The translations under genes were made by a program, and so were the position numbers. A DNA stretch of 64,000 nt from Gemmatimonadota bacterium (GTDB lineage Bacteria; Gemmatimonadota; Gemmatimonadetes; Gemmatimonadales; Gemmatimonadaceae). Of this stretch, positions 43,861-52,439 are shown in pieces (position 1 is the first letter of the stretch; every line of letters begins with the position of its first letter). The notes below the pieces were generated by a model. That model did not search any database. It was not told the origin of the DNA and was given only the letters and a program-made list of their open reading frames with translations. The stretch is from NCBI GenBank assembly GCA_014192065.1, contig BJHH01000001.1:434001-498000 (forward strand), read 5' to 3'.

Positions 43861-45942
43861 ATGTCCCTACTCGCGCCCTGGTTTCTCGCCGGACTCGTCG
43901 CCATCGGCGTGCCGATTGCGATCCACCTGATCAATCGTGAGCGGAAGGCGGTCGTGCCCTTTCCGTCGCTGATGTTTCTGCAGCGCGTGCCGTACCGCTC
44001 AGTGCGGCGCCAGAAACTGCGGCACCTGCTGCTGTTCGCGCTGCGTTGCCTGGCGCTCTTTCTGTTCGTGGCTGCGTTCGCGCGCCCCTTCTTCGCCAAG
44101 CCGATCACGGCCGCGGCATCCGGTGGCGCAAAAGAACGGGTGATTCTGCTCGATCGCTCGTACTCGATGGGTTACGGCTCCCGTTGGAAGGCAGCGCAGG
44201 ACTCGGCGCGCGCGGCCGTGGCCAACATCGGCGCACAGGATCGCGCGACGCTGGTGAGCTTTGCCAACGAGGCGTCCGCGCTCACGGAGCCGACGGCCGA
44301 TCGGACAAACTTCGAACGCGCGATTGCCCGCGCGACGCCGAGTGCGGAGGGTACGCGCTACGGCCCGGCGCTCAAGCTCGCCGGCGATATCCTCGGCGCG
44401 TCCAACATGCCCAACCGCGAGGTCGTGCTCATCAGCGACTTCCAGCGGCGCGGCTGGTCGACGCAGGCTGAGATCCGGCTGCCCGCCGGTGTGACGTTTA
44501 CGACGATGGATGTCTCGGGCCAGGACGTGGCCGATGTCGCGGTGACGGCGGTGTCGACCGATCGTGCCAGCGATGAAGACGGCGCGCCAGTGACGGTGAC
44601 CGCGCGGCTGTCGAATACCGGTACCGTGGCGCGCACACTCGACGCTACGCTCGAGCTGGCCGGGCGTGTGGTGGGATCGTCACGCGTGACCGTGCCGGCG
44701 GCTGGCTCGGCGCAGGCCCAGTTTGCCCCGACGACGGTGCCAGGCGGCGTGACACGCGGACTGGTGCGGGTTCCCGGCGATGCGCTCGCCGCCAATGATC
44801 AGTTCTTCTTTACACTTGCGCCCGACGAAGCGGTCAGCGTGCTCATTGTCGAGCCGATACAGGCCAGGGTGAACCAGGCCCTCTATCTGCGTCGCGCGCT
44901 CGAGATTGGCAATCACCCGCGCTTTCGCGTGGACGTCAAACGTGTGGACTCGATCACGCCGCGCGACTTCGCGGCGCGGGGGCTCGTGGTGCTCGACGAA
45001 GTCGCTCCGCCTGGTGGGGAGCTCGGCGTCGCGCTGCGTGCAGAGTTGCGCGCGGGAGTCGGCCTTTTGGTGGTGCCGGGCGATCTGGCCGCCGATCGTA
45101 CGCCCAAGGAATGGGCGGACGTGCTGCGCTTCACCGTCGGTGATATAGTGAACCGCGCAGGAGCAGGCGGCGCGCGGCTTGCGCGCTTGTCGTATGCCAG
45201 CCCCGTGTTTGAGGCGTTCGCCGCTTCAGGCACGGGCGATTTCGCCTCGGCGCACATCTTTCAGCACCGCATGCTCCGCGTGGTCGGCGATAGCGGAATC
45301 CTGGCGTGGTACGACGACGGTACGCCAGCGCTCGTCGAACGGTCGGTGGGGCAAGGGCGCGTGCTGATCTGGTCGTCGTCGATTGACGACTACTGGACCG
45401 ACTTGCCGATGCAGCCGGTCTTTCTTCCATTGATGCGCCAGATCGCGCGCCATACGGGCCGCTTCAGCGATTCGAAGCCGTGGTTCACGGCGGGCGACGT
45501 GCTCGACCTCTCGCGGCACGGCGAACTCACGACCAGGCTTGTCGTCAAGGCGGCGCCGGGCGCGGAAGCGCCGGTGCTTTCGATCGTGTCGCCGACCGGC
45601 AAGCGCGTACGGTTCAGCGACAGTGTGCATACGGCGACGCTGACGGAACGTGGCTTCTATGAGCTACGCACGAATGCCACGGCCGAAGGCAGCGGCCGAC
45701 CCGTGGCGGTGAACGTGGATCCAGCGGAGTCGGATCTCGCGCATGTTGAGCCGCGCGAACTGGTCGCCGCGGCGTTGGCGACCGCAGGGCCAGCGTCGAG
45801 CGCCTCAGGTGCAGATGCCGGCACGGCCGCCGAGCGCGAACGCGGGCAACGGGTGTGGTGGTATCTTCTGGTTGCGGCCTTCCTGGTGCTGGCGGCGGAG
45901 ACGATGCTCTCCAACCGCTTGTCCGGAGCGGTTGCTCAATGA
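43861..45942 (+). CDS. BatA-type membrane VWA protein
   Basis: 693 residues. The N-terminus (FLAGLVAIGVPIAIHLINRE and a second helix LLFALRCLALFLFVAAF) is the typical BatA/aerotolerance-family double anchor. Then comes a VWA domain with LLDRSYSMGYG (MIDAS). The middle has Ig-like strands and an amidotransferase-like segment, and the C-terminus ends in a third helix (WWYLLVAAFLVLAAETML). It starts 6 nt after the DUF58 gene. It resembles, and may be paralogous to, the first gene of the cluster at 34889. Confidence 0.9.
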   Translation: MSLLAPWFLAGLVAIGVPIAIHLINRERKAVVPFPSLMFLQRVPYRSVRRQKLRHLLLFALRCLALFLFVAAFARPFFAKPITAAASGGAKERVILLDRSYSMGYGSRWKAAQDSARAAVANIGAQDRATLVSFANEASALTEPTADRTNFERAIARATPSAEGTRYGPALKLAGDILGASNMPNREVVLISDFQRRGWSTQAEIRLPAGVTFTTMDVSGQDVADVAVTAVSTDRASDEDGAPVTVTARLSNTGTVARTLDATLELAGRVVGSSRVTVPAAGSAQAQFAPTTVPGGVTRGLVRVPGDALAANDQFFFTLAPDEAVSVLIVEPIQARVNQALYLRRALEIGNHPRFRVDVKRVDSITPRDFAARGLVVLDEVAPPGGELGVALRAELRAGVGLLVVPGDLAADRTPKEWADVLRFTVGDIVNRAGAGGARLARLSYASPVFEAFAASGTGDFASAHIFQHRMLRVVGDSGILAWYDDGTPALVERSVGQGRVLIWSSSIDDYWTDLPMQPVFLPLMRQIARHTGRFSDSKPWFTAGDVLDLSRHGELTTRLVVKAAPGAEAPVLSIVSPTGKRVRFSDSVHTATLTERGFYELRTNATAEGSGRPVAVNVDPAESDLAHVEPRELVAAALATAGPASSASGADAGTAAERERGQRVWWYLLVAAFLVLAAETMLSNRLSGAVAQ

Positions 45943-45958
45943 GCGGGGAGGCGTGCGA

Positions 45959-48900
45959 ATGAAGGGAGTGCACGGGGGCCTAGCCGGTGGGAGTCTCAAC
46001 GGTGACCTGCTTGGCAAAGCGGTGCGAGACGTGCGCCGGCGTTGGCGCCTCAAGCATGCGCTGCGCGGCGCCGCGATTGCCCTGACCGCGATCGCTGCGC
46101 TCTTCATCCTCCTCTCGATCGCGATGCGTGGCGCACACTACGGTGCCGGCGTCGTCCTGCTTGCGCGGGCGGCCGCCGTTGTCGGTTCACTCGCCGCGCT
46201 GTGGTATCTCGTGGTGCGCCCATTGCGTGCATCGCCCGACGATTCCCATGTCGCGCTCTACGTCGAAGAACATGAGCGCGCCCTCGGTGGCGCATTCATG
46301 ACGGCGGTCGAAGTGAACACACGCGCGGCCGACCGTGTCGCGGCCGGGGGTATCGCGGCGAGGCTCATTCGCTCCGCGCTCGACGGGCTGCGCGGGGCTG
46401 ACTCCGGCAAGCGGGTGGATTCCGGCGACCTAAAGAAAGCGTTGGCGATGTTCGCGTTCGCACTCGTCGGGGTCGCCCTGATCTTCGTAAGTGGGCCAAC
46501 GACGTTGCGTACCGGCGCCCAGCTGCTGTTGACGCCGTGGGCCGGTTCGGACGCCAGTCGCGCCTTTGCCATTCAGGTGACGCCGGGCGATGTCACGATG
46601 GCCAAGGGTGGCGACCAGCTGGTGTCCGCGACGCTCAATGGCTTCACCGCAGCGCGCACGGAGTTGTTGGTGAAGGGTGAAGGCGCTGCCGGATGGACGC
46701 GGCTGGATATGGCGGCCGATTCGACCGGACGCTGGGCGTTCCGATTGTTCGACGTATCGGTGCCAACGGAATATGCCGTCGAGGCCGCGGGGATCCGTTC
46801 GCCGACCTACAGGCTCGTGGTCGCACCGATTCCGTACGTCGCATCGATGGACCTCGAGTACCGGTATCCCGCCTATACGCAGCTCGCGAACCGGCAGGTC
46901 GACAGCACCGGCGATATCGCGGCGCTGGTCGGCACGATGGTGCGCGTACGTGTGACGTCGACGGTGCCCGCCAAGGGTGGCCAGTTGATCGTGGACGGCG
47001 GCGACACGCTGCGCCTCGTTCCCACCGCCGACGGGTCGCTCGTCGGGATGCTGCGCGTCACGAAGAGCGGGTTCTATAAGGTTGCTCTCGAGGGCAACGA
47101 CGGCCGCTCGGTGAGCGCGTCGCTCGACTACACCATCGACGCACTCCCCGATCGCCAGCCGTCGGTCGCCATCGGGCGTCCCGGCCGCGACCTGAAGGTG
47201 CTCTCCGTCGACGAAGTATTCTCGGATACGAAATCCGAGGACGACTACGGCGTGTCCCGCCTCGAACTCACCTATTCGGTGAACGGGGGTGCGGAGCGCA
47301 CGGTCGGACTCTTCTCCGCTACGGCGCGTGCGCTGCGCGAGGTGGCCGCCGGGCACACTTTCATGCTCGAAGATCTGAAGTTGGAGCCGGGCGATCAGGT
47401 AGCGTACTACGCCAAGTCCACCGACAACAACGTCGTGAGCGGGCCAGGTTCGGCCACGACCGATATGTACTTCCTGACGGTACGTCCGTACGACATGGAC
47501 TATCGGCAGGGTCAGGGTGGTGGCGGTGGTGGCGGCGGCGGTGGAGGTGGAGGTGGGCGCGCCGGTCAGCAAGACAATCCAAGCCGCCTCTCCGAACAGC
47601 AACGCCAGGTGATTTCCGCGACCTTCAACCTCGCGCGCGACTCCGCGACACTCGACGCCAAGACGCTCGCAGAAAATGTGGCAACGGTGCGCCTCGCGCA
47701 GCAGAAGCTCAAAGAACAGACGGCCGTGCTCGCCGAACGACTCGTGACGCGCGGTATCACGGCGCAGGATTCCGGTTTCCGGAAAATCGCGCAGATTTTG
47801 CCGCGCGCCATTGCGCAGATGGATTCGGCGGAACGAAAACTTGTACCGCCATCGCAGCGGTCAGCGTTGCCCAGTGAGCAGAAGGCGCTCACCGAACTCG
47901 GACGCGCCGAGGCGGTGTTCCGCGAGATACAGATTCAGCAACAGCAGCAGGGCGGTGGCGGTGGAGGCGGTGGTGGCGGTGGCGCCAATGCTGAGGATCT
48001 CGCCGACATCTTTGAGTTGCAGCAGGACCGGTTGCGCAATCAGTACGAGGCCGTGCAGCGTGGCGAGACCGCCGAGCAGCGCCAACAGGATTCCACAGCG
48101 TCTACGCTCGACGAAACCGCTGAGAAACTGCGGCAGCTCGCGGCGCGCCAGATGCAGCAGGACATGCGGGCGCAGCGCAAAGCCGACAGCCTCGGTCAGA
48201 TGGGCCAGAGCGGCGCTTCCAGCGGCGACAATGGGCGGCAACTGGCGCAGGAAGCGGAACAGGCGGCGCGACAACTCGAACGGCTCGCGCGTGAACGGCA
48301 GTCGCAGCCACTCGCCGATGCGGCCCGCCGGCTCCAAGACGCGGCCGACCAGATGCGGCAGTCGGCGGCCAACGGACGGCAGGGCGCGTCCAACGCGCGG
48401 AGCGCGGTAGACCGGCTCAACGAAGCGCGGCGCCTGCTCGAGCAGGAGCGGAGCGGCGAGTCGGGGCGCGACATCGAAGCGGCGCAGCAGCAACAGCGTC
48501 GGCTTGCCGAAGCGGAGCAGCAGGTGCAGGACGGGATTAGCAAGCTCGAAGACCCCAAGGCGCGCCGTGATTCGGTGCAGCGTGCGATTCAGGCACAGAA
48601 GAATCAGATGGCTGGTGAGGTGCGTGCGCTGACGGCGCAACTCGACCGCCTCGCGACGGAGCATGCGCGTGAACAGCCGAACGTGTCGCGCGCGCTGCGT
48701 GGTGCGGCCGATACGCTGCGCAATAATCGACTCGCCGAACGCATGCAGATGTCGGGTCAGGCTGTGGCCACGGCACCGCAGCAGTGGCTCAATGAAATCG
48801 AAAAACAAATTGGCTCGGAGATCGGCGAACTCGGCCGACGGTTACAGCAGGCGGCGGGCGCGGCCGAACAGGGACAGCAGGCGCAGGCTGGGGCGCAGGC

Positions 48901-49579
48901 GGCTGATCGGATGCGCGATCTGGTGCGCGGGCTCGAGTCAGTGCAGGAGCGGATGCGACAGGAGCAGGAGCGCCGGTTGGGCCAGGGGCAACAGCAGCAG
49001 GCGCAGGGACAACAGCAGGGACGCCAAGGTCAGGGCCAAGGGCAGGGACAAGGACAGGGCCAAGGGCAGGGACAAGGACAGGGTGACGGCCGTGGGCAGG
49101 GTCAGCAGGGCCAGGGCCAGGGCCAGGGTCAGATGGGCAACGGCGGTGGCAACGGCGGTGGCAACGGCGGTAGCGGAAATCGCCAGTTCAATAACGGAGG
49201 CGGCCAGCCGGGCGCCAACACCGACCGGTTCAACCCGCAGCAGGCGGCGCGTGAACTGCAGCAACGCATCGCCGACGCCGAGGCCATCGCGCGCGACCTG
49301 CGCCGCCAGGGCCAAGACGTCGCGCCGCTCGACCGCGCGATCGAAGGGATGAAGATGGCGTCTACCTTCACCTCGCTCGAGGACAAGCGCGCCGAAGCGA
49401 TGTTGCGCACGCAGGTGGTCGAGGGGCTCAAGGCCTACGAGTTCGCGCTCCGCCGCGCCAATGGCGACGACGCGGGCAATCGCGTGCTCCTCGAGCGATC
49501 GGGTGGAGTGCCACCGGCGTTCAAGGCGATGGTCGAGGAGTACTACCGCGCGCTCTCGAGGACGCCGAAAAAGCCGTAG
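45959..49579 (+). CDS. Giant three-TM coiled-coil protein (DUF4175-like) with Gln/Gly repeats
   Basis: 1206 residues; the start is chosen for GGGGAGG about 8 nt upstream. Three membrane helices (about residues 38-58, 64-86, 150-170), Ig-like extracytoplasmic domains, then from about residue 510 long Gln/Arg/Ala-rich coiled-coil-like helices interrupted by polyglycine (about 520-535 and 665-680). Next is a Gly-Gln repeat block (about 1005-1065) with Asn/Gly runs, and a conserved-looking C-terminus (ADAEAIARDLRRQGQDV ...). Similar large proteins end MoxR/VWA operons in several phyla. Probably a scaffold spanning the envelope. Last gene of the cluster; msrB follows after 61 nt. Confidence 0.8.
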   Translation: MKGVHGGLAGGSLNGDLLGKAVRDVRRRWRLKHALRGAAIALTAIAALFILLSIAMRGAHYGAGVVLLARAAAVVGSLAALWYLVVRPLRASPDDSHVALYVEEHERALGGAFMTAVEVNTRAADRVAAGGIAARLIRSALDGLRGADSGKRVDSGDLKKALAMFAFALVGVALIFVSGPTTLRTGAQLLLTPWAGSDASRAFAIQVTPGDVTMAKGGDQLVSATLNGFTAARTELLVKGEGAAGWTRLDMAADSTGRWAFRLFDVSVPTEYAVEAAGIRSPTYRLVVAPIPYVASMDLEYRYPAYTQLANRQVDSTGDIAALVGTMVRVRVTSTVPAKGGQLIVDGGDTLRLVPTADGSLVGMLRVTKSGFYKVALEGNDGRSVSASLDYTIDALPDRQPSVAIGRPGRDLKVLSVDEVFSDTKSEDDYGVSRLELTYSVNGGAERTVGLFSATARALREVAAGHTFMLEDLKLEPGDQVAYYAKSTDNNVVSGPGSATTDMYFLTVRPYDMDYRQGQGGGGGGGGGGGGGGRAGQQDNPSRLSEQQRQVISATFNLARDSATLDAKTLAENVATVRLAQQKLKEQTAVLAERLVTRGITAQDSGFRKIAQILPRAIAQMDSAERKLVPPSQRSALPSEQKALTELGRAEAVFREIQIQQQQQGGGGGGGGGGGANAEDLADIFELQQDRLRNQYEAVQRGETAEQRQQDSTASTLDETAEKLRQLAARQMQQDMRAQRKADSLGQMGQSGASSGDNGRQLAQEAEQAARQLERLARERQSQPLADAARRLQDAADQMRQSAANGRQGASNARSAVDRLNEARRLLEQERSGESGRDIEAAQQQQRRLAEAEQQVQDGISKLEDPKARRDSVQRAIQAQKNQMAGEVRALTAQLDRLATEHAREQPNVSRALRGAADTLRNNRLAERMQMSGQAVATAPQQWLNEIEKQIGSEIGELGRRLQQAAGAAEQGQQAQAGAQAADRMRDLVRGLESVQERMRQEQERRLGQGQQQQAQGQQQGRQGQGQGQGQGQGQGQGQGQGDGRGQGQQGQGQGQGQMGNGGGNGGGNGGSGNRQFNNGGGQPGANTDRFNPQQAARELQQRIADAEAIARDLRRQGQDVAPLDRAIEGMKMASTFTSLEDKRAEAMLRTQVVEGLKAYEFALRRANGDDAGNRVLLERSGGVPPAFKAMVEEYYRALSRTPKKP
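49033..49080 (+). repeat. Perfect 24-bp tandem duplication in the Gln/Gly block
   Basis: Two identical 24-bp units (starting GGGCCAAGGGCAGGG) lie head to tail, inside a longer degenerate CAGGG-type array from about 49000 to 49135 that encodes Gly-Gln repeats. Identity of the units points to recent duplication and possible length variation between strains. Confidence 0.8.
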
Positions 49580-49588
49580 GGGGTGTCG

Positions 49589-49616
49589 TTGCGGAACTTC
49601 ACGAGCCCGGTAGGTA
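49589..49616 (+). promoter_or_regulatory. Possible promoter of msrB-msrA
   Basis: TTGCGG (-35-like), 16 bp spacer, then TAGGTA (-10-like), ending 24 nt before the msrB ATG and just upstream of a strong AGGAGGA ribosome-binding site at 49627-49633. Pattern-based only. Confidence 0.3.
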
Positions 49617-49640
49617 TTGTTGTGTCAGGAGGATCTTTCG

Positions 49641-50090
49641 ATGAACAGGGTCAAGCCGGAAAATCTGGAACTCAAGCGCACACTCACGGCAGAGCAGTAT
49701 CAGGTCACGCAGTGCAGCGCGACGGAGCCGCCGTTCCGGAATGCGTTCTGGGACCACAAGGAACCGGGCATCTACGTGGACATTGTGTCCGGTGAGGCGC
49801 TCTTCTCGAGTATCGACAAGTTCGACTCCGGCACAGGCTGGCCGAGCTTCATCCGACCTATCGAGCCCGCACATGTCACCGAGCACACCGACAGCGCGTA
49901 CGGCATGCGCCGCGTCGAAGTCCGGTCCAAGGATGGCGACTCGCACCTGGGCCATGTCTTTCCCGACGGTCCCGGCCCATCGGGGCTCCGCTACTGCATC
50001 AACTCCGCGTCGCTGCGCTTCATCGCGAAGGCCATGATGAAAGCCGAGGGCTACGCGCAGTACCTCTCGATCTTTGAGTCGTCGACGTGA
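49641..50090 (+). CDS. msrB: Peptide-methionine (R)-S-oxide reductase
   Basis: Reduces the R-epimer of methionine sulfoxide in proteins. 149 residues, cytosolic. Seen: [32 protein letters not shown], and the catalytic Cys in [13 protein letters not shown]. The two CxxC zinc pairs of many MsrB proteins are missing, so this is the zinc-free type; a Cys near the start ([11 protein letters not shown]) may serve in regeneration. A very good AGGAGGA site lies 7 nt before the ATG. The stop overlaps the msrA start. Confidence 0.95.
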   Translation: MNRVKPENLELKRTLTAEQYQVTQCSATEPPFRNAFWDHKEPGIYVDIVSGEALFSSIDKFDSGTGWPSFIRPIEPAHVTEHTDSAYGMRRVEVRSKDGDSHLGHVFPDGPGPSGLRYCINSASLRFIAKAMMKAEGYAQYLSIFESST

Positions 50091-50674
50091 GCGCGATGTC
50101 GAACGATGCAGCGGGTGATGCGACGGGCAGCGACGCCACGGCATTGACCACCGCCACGCTAGCCGGCGGCTGTTTTTGGTGTCTTGAGGCCGTATTCCTT
50201 CAGCTCAAGGGTGTGAGCGGGGCGCAGAGTGGCTATGCCGGTGGCAGGCGTCCAAGCCCGACGTACGAACAGGTGTGCGCCGGTTCGACCGGACATGCCG
50301 AAGTCGTCCGCGTCAGTTACGACCCGTCGGTGATTGCGTTCGCTGACCTGCTCGACCTGTTCTTCACGATCCACGACCCGACGACGCTCAACCGTCAGGG
50401 CGCCGACAGCGGCACTCAATACCGCTCGGCGGTGTTCTTCGAGACGGCGGAGCAGGAAGGTGAAACGCGCGCGAAGATCGCCGCGCTCACATTCGAGCAG
50501 GTGTGGGGTGACCCGATCGTAACCGAAGTCGTACCGTTGACCCAATTCTGGCCGGCGGAGAAGTACCACGACGACTATTTCGCGCGGAACCCGCAGAATC
50601 CGTACTGCGCGGCGGTCATCGCGCCCAAAGTGGCTAAGGCGCGGAAGCAGTTCTTCGAGAAGCTGGCGAAGTAG
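50087..50674 (+). CDS. msrA: Peptide-methionine (S)-S-oxide reductase
   Basis: Complements MsrB by reducing the S-epimer. 195 residues with the catalytic motif [11 protein letters not shown] near residue 28, then [36 protein letters not shown] and EKYHDDYF, all standard. The GTG at 50087 overlaps the msrB stop by 4 nt; an ATG at 50096 is the alternative start. The first 20 residues are a loose Ala/Asp-rich extension without leader character. Confidence 0.95.
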   Translation: MSAMSNDAAGDATGSDATALTTATLAGGCFWCLEAVFLQLKGVSGAQSGYAGGRRPSPTYEQVCAGSTGHAEVVRVSYDPSVIAFADLLDLFFTIHDPTTLNRQGADSGTQYRSAVFFETAEQEGETRAKIAALTFEQVWGDPIVTEVVPLTQFWPAEKYHDDYFARNPQNPYCAAVIAPKVAKARKQFFEKLAK

Positions 50675-50749
50675 GGTCGCCTGTTCCAGGGTGGTCGCCC
50701 TGCTCCTGCTCCTGCTCCTCCTGCTCCTCGTGACGGACGCGCTTGAGCG

Positions 50750-51811
50750 CTACGCCCTCGATGCCTGCCGGAGCGAGAGCGTCAGCGCCGTCAGCACCAG
50801 CAGCGCGCCGGCCTGGTGTGCAACCCCGACGAGTACCGGTACGCCGAGCAGCAGCACCGTGATGCCGAGCGCAACCTGACCGAGGACGGCGACGAACACG
50901 AGGTCGAGCCGCGTTCGCAGTGCAGCGCTCGCCGCCGCGCGCGACCGGAACCAGAAAATGCCGATCGCCAGCAGCGTCGTGATCGCGAGCAGCCGGTGGT
51001 TGAACTGCACCGCTGCTGGATTCTCGAAGAGATTTTTCCACCATGGCGCCATTGACGAGTACTCAACGGGTACGAGGCCCGCGCCCATCATCGGGAACTC
51101 ATTGTAGATCGCGCCCGCGCGGAGTCCCGCAACGAATGCCCCGCTCACCAGCGTGAGAAATGCGAGTCCGAGCAGGCCACGGAGTGCCTTCCGGTGGGTG
51201 CGGTCATCGGCCGTCAGCCGCTTGCCGCCAGCCGAAGGTTCGCCGTCGCCGTTGAGCAGCGAATCCGCCGTCCACACACTGATCAGGAAGATCACCACCG
51301 CAAGCGAAAGGTGCGCCGCCAGCCGGTATTGGCTCACGTTGACGCGCTGGCTCAGGCCGCTCACCACCATGAACCAGCCGAGCGCGGCCTGCGCGACGGT
51401 GAGTGTCCCGATCGTCACGAGGCGCGGCATGAGCCCATGCGGCACCCGCTTAGTAAACGCAAAAAAGAAGAACGGAATCGCGAACACAAGGCCGCCCACG
51501 CGCGCCAGCAGCCGGTGCATGTACTCCCAAAGGTAGATGCCCTTGAATTGCGCGAGGGTCATACTGGCATTCATCTGCACGTATTGCGGGATCTGCTGAT
51601 ATTTCTCAAACTCGGCGACCCAACGCTCGTGACCGATGGGTGGGATCACGCCGCTGAGTGGCTGCCATTCCGTGATCGAAAGGCCGCTCTCGGTGAGGCG
51701 CGTGCCGCCGCCGACGAGGACGATAGCGAAGACCACCGCCGACCAGATGGCGAGCCACTGGCCGATACGGCGGGAGTGGTCTGTCGGTGCGATGAACGGA
51801 GCAGTGGGCAC
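50750..51811 (-). CDS. ctaA: Heme A synthase (CtaA/Cox15 family)
   Basis: Oxidises the C8 methyl of heme O to give heme A for cytochrome c oxidase; inner membrane. 353 residues with eight hydrophobic segments. Conserved heme-ligand His regions are seen: WEYMHRLLAR, RLAAHLSLAV, QFNHRLLAI and GVAHQAGALL. The loop TEWQPLSGVIPPIG after helix 1 is characteristic of the alphaproteobacterial/mitochondrial-type subfamily. No cox genes lie nearby. Convergent with msrA; the 75-bp gap contains CTCCTG-type repeats but no evident terminator. Confidence 0.93.
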   Translation of the reverse strand: MPTAPFIAPTDHSRRIGQWLAIWSAVVFAIVLVGGGTRLTESGLSITEWQPLSGVIPPIGHERWVAEFEKYQQIPQYVQMNASMTLAQFKGIYLWEYMHRLLARVGGLVFAIPFFFFAFTKRVPHGLMPRLVTIGTLTVAQAALGWFMVVSGLSQRVNVSQYRLAAHLSLAVVIFLISVWTADSLLNGDGEPSAGGKRLTADDRTHRKALRGLLGLAFLTLVSGAFVAGLRAGAIYNEFPMMGAGLVPVEYSSMAPWWKNLFENPAAVQFNHRLLAITTLLAIGIFWFRSRAAASAALRTRLDLVFVAVLGQVALGITVLLLGVPVLVGVAHQAGALLVLTALTLSLRQASRA

Positions 51812-51829
51812 GGAGAAATCAGCGGGTGG

Positions 51830-52232
51830 TTATGGCGAACCCGTTCTGACGATGCGTCGCCACAGCAGGGGGCTGTTGGTCACGGGTATCGCGGCAGGAG
51901 AAGCCTGTGGCGCTTGGCCTGACGCTTCGCGAAATAGCGTGGAGAGCACAATCATTAGCGACTCGTCGCGACCGGCCGGTTGCCAACTGATCGACTCTGT
52001 CAGAATCTGGGGTCGCTCGTCGTCCGGCAGCCCTCGCTCGATGAGCCGTGCGTCCGGATCGACAATCCAGTACGCATCGGCGGCGCGTCGGTAGCGCCGT
52101 CGCTTGATCACGCGATCCGCGCGTTGCGAGCTCCCCGTCCACGCACTCGTAGCGCTCGCCTGGAACGTCCGAAAGCGCCCGGGCTTCTCCCACGGTCCAT
52201 CTGTGCTCGGGGTCGTACACGATGGCAGGCAT
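51830..52232 (-). pseudogene. Uma2-family (DUF820) endonuclease-like gene, broken by internal deletion and frameshift
   Basis: The 5' part in one frame reads MPAIVYDPEHRWTVGEARAL ... ERYECVDGEL, the usual Uma2 N-terminus. The next bases switch frame to RADRVIKRRRYRRAADAYW, VDPDARLIERGLPDDERPQI and LTESISWQP, the usual Uma2 C-terminus. The central 60-80 residues that hold the PD-(D/E)XK-type core are missing, and the join (around 52115-52122) is out of frame. So the gene is dead unless heavily recoded. Uma2 proteins are often linked to mobile or multicopy gene families. It lies between ctaA and the PQQ gene, both intact. Confidence 0.8.
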
Positions 52233-52439
52233 GCCTGTAGTATGCCTGGCTTGGCCGCGGAAACGGTAGGGCGCACGCAACAGCTTCGCAGTCGGCTCGC
52301 AGCTGACCGTCACCAAACGATTCCCGTGGGTGCCGAAACGCGGAAATCCCGCTCGGCGTTGCGTCGGACAGGCCTTGACCCGTGCCCTCGAAATCGGTGC
52401 GGTCTTGCCCCAAGCTTCGGCTGACGGCAAGATGCGGTC

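Noticed and set aside
49000-49190. CRISPR-like array suggested by regular repeats
   Set aside because: Repeats are short, contiguous, in frame and code for Gly-Gln; there are no unique spacers and no cas genes.
50696-50731. CTCCTG repeats between msrA and ctaA as a regulatory element
   Set aside because: A short low-complexity run in a convergent gap without hairpin or T-run; no evidence for function.
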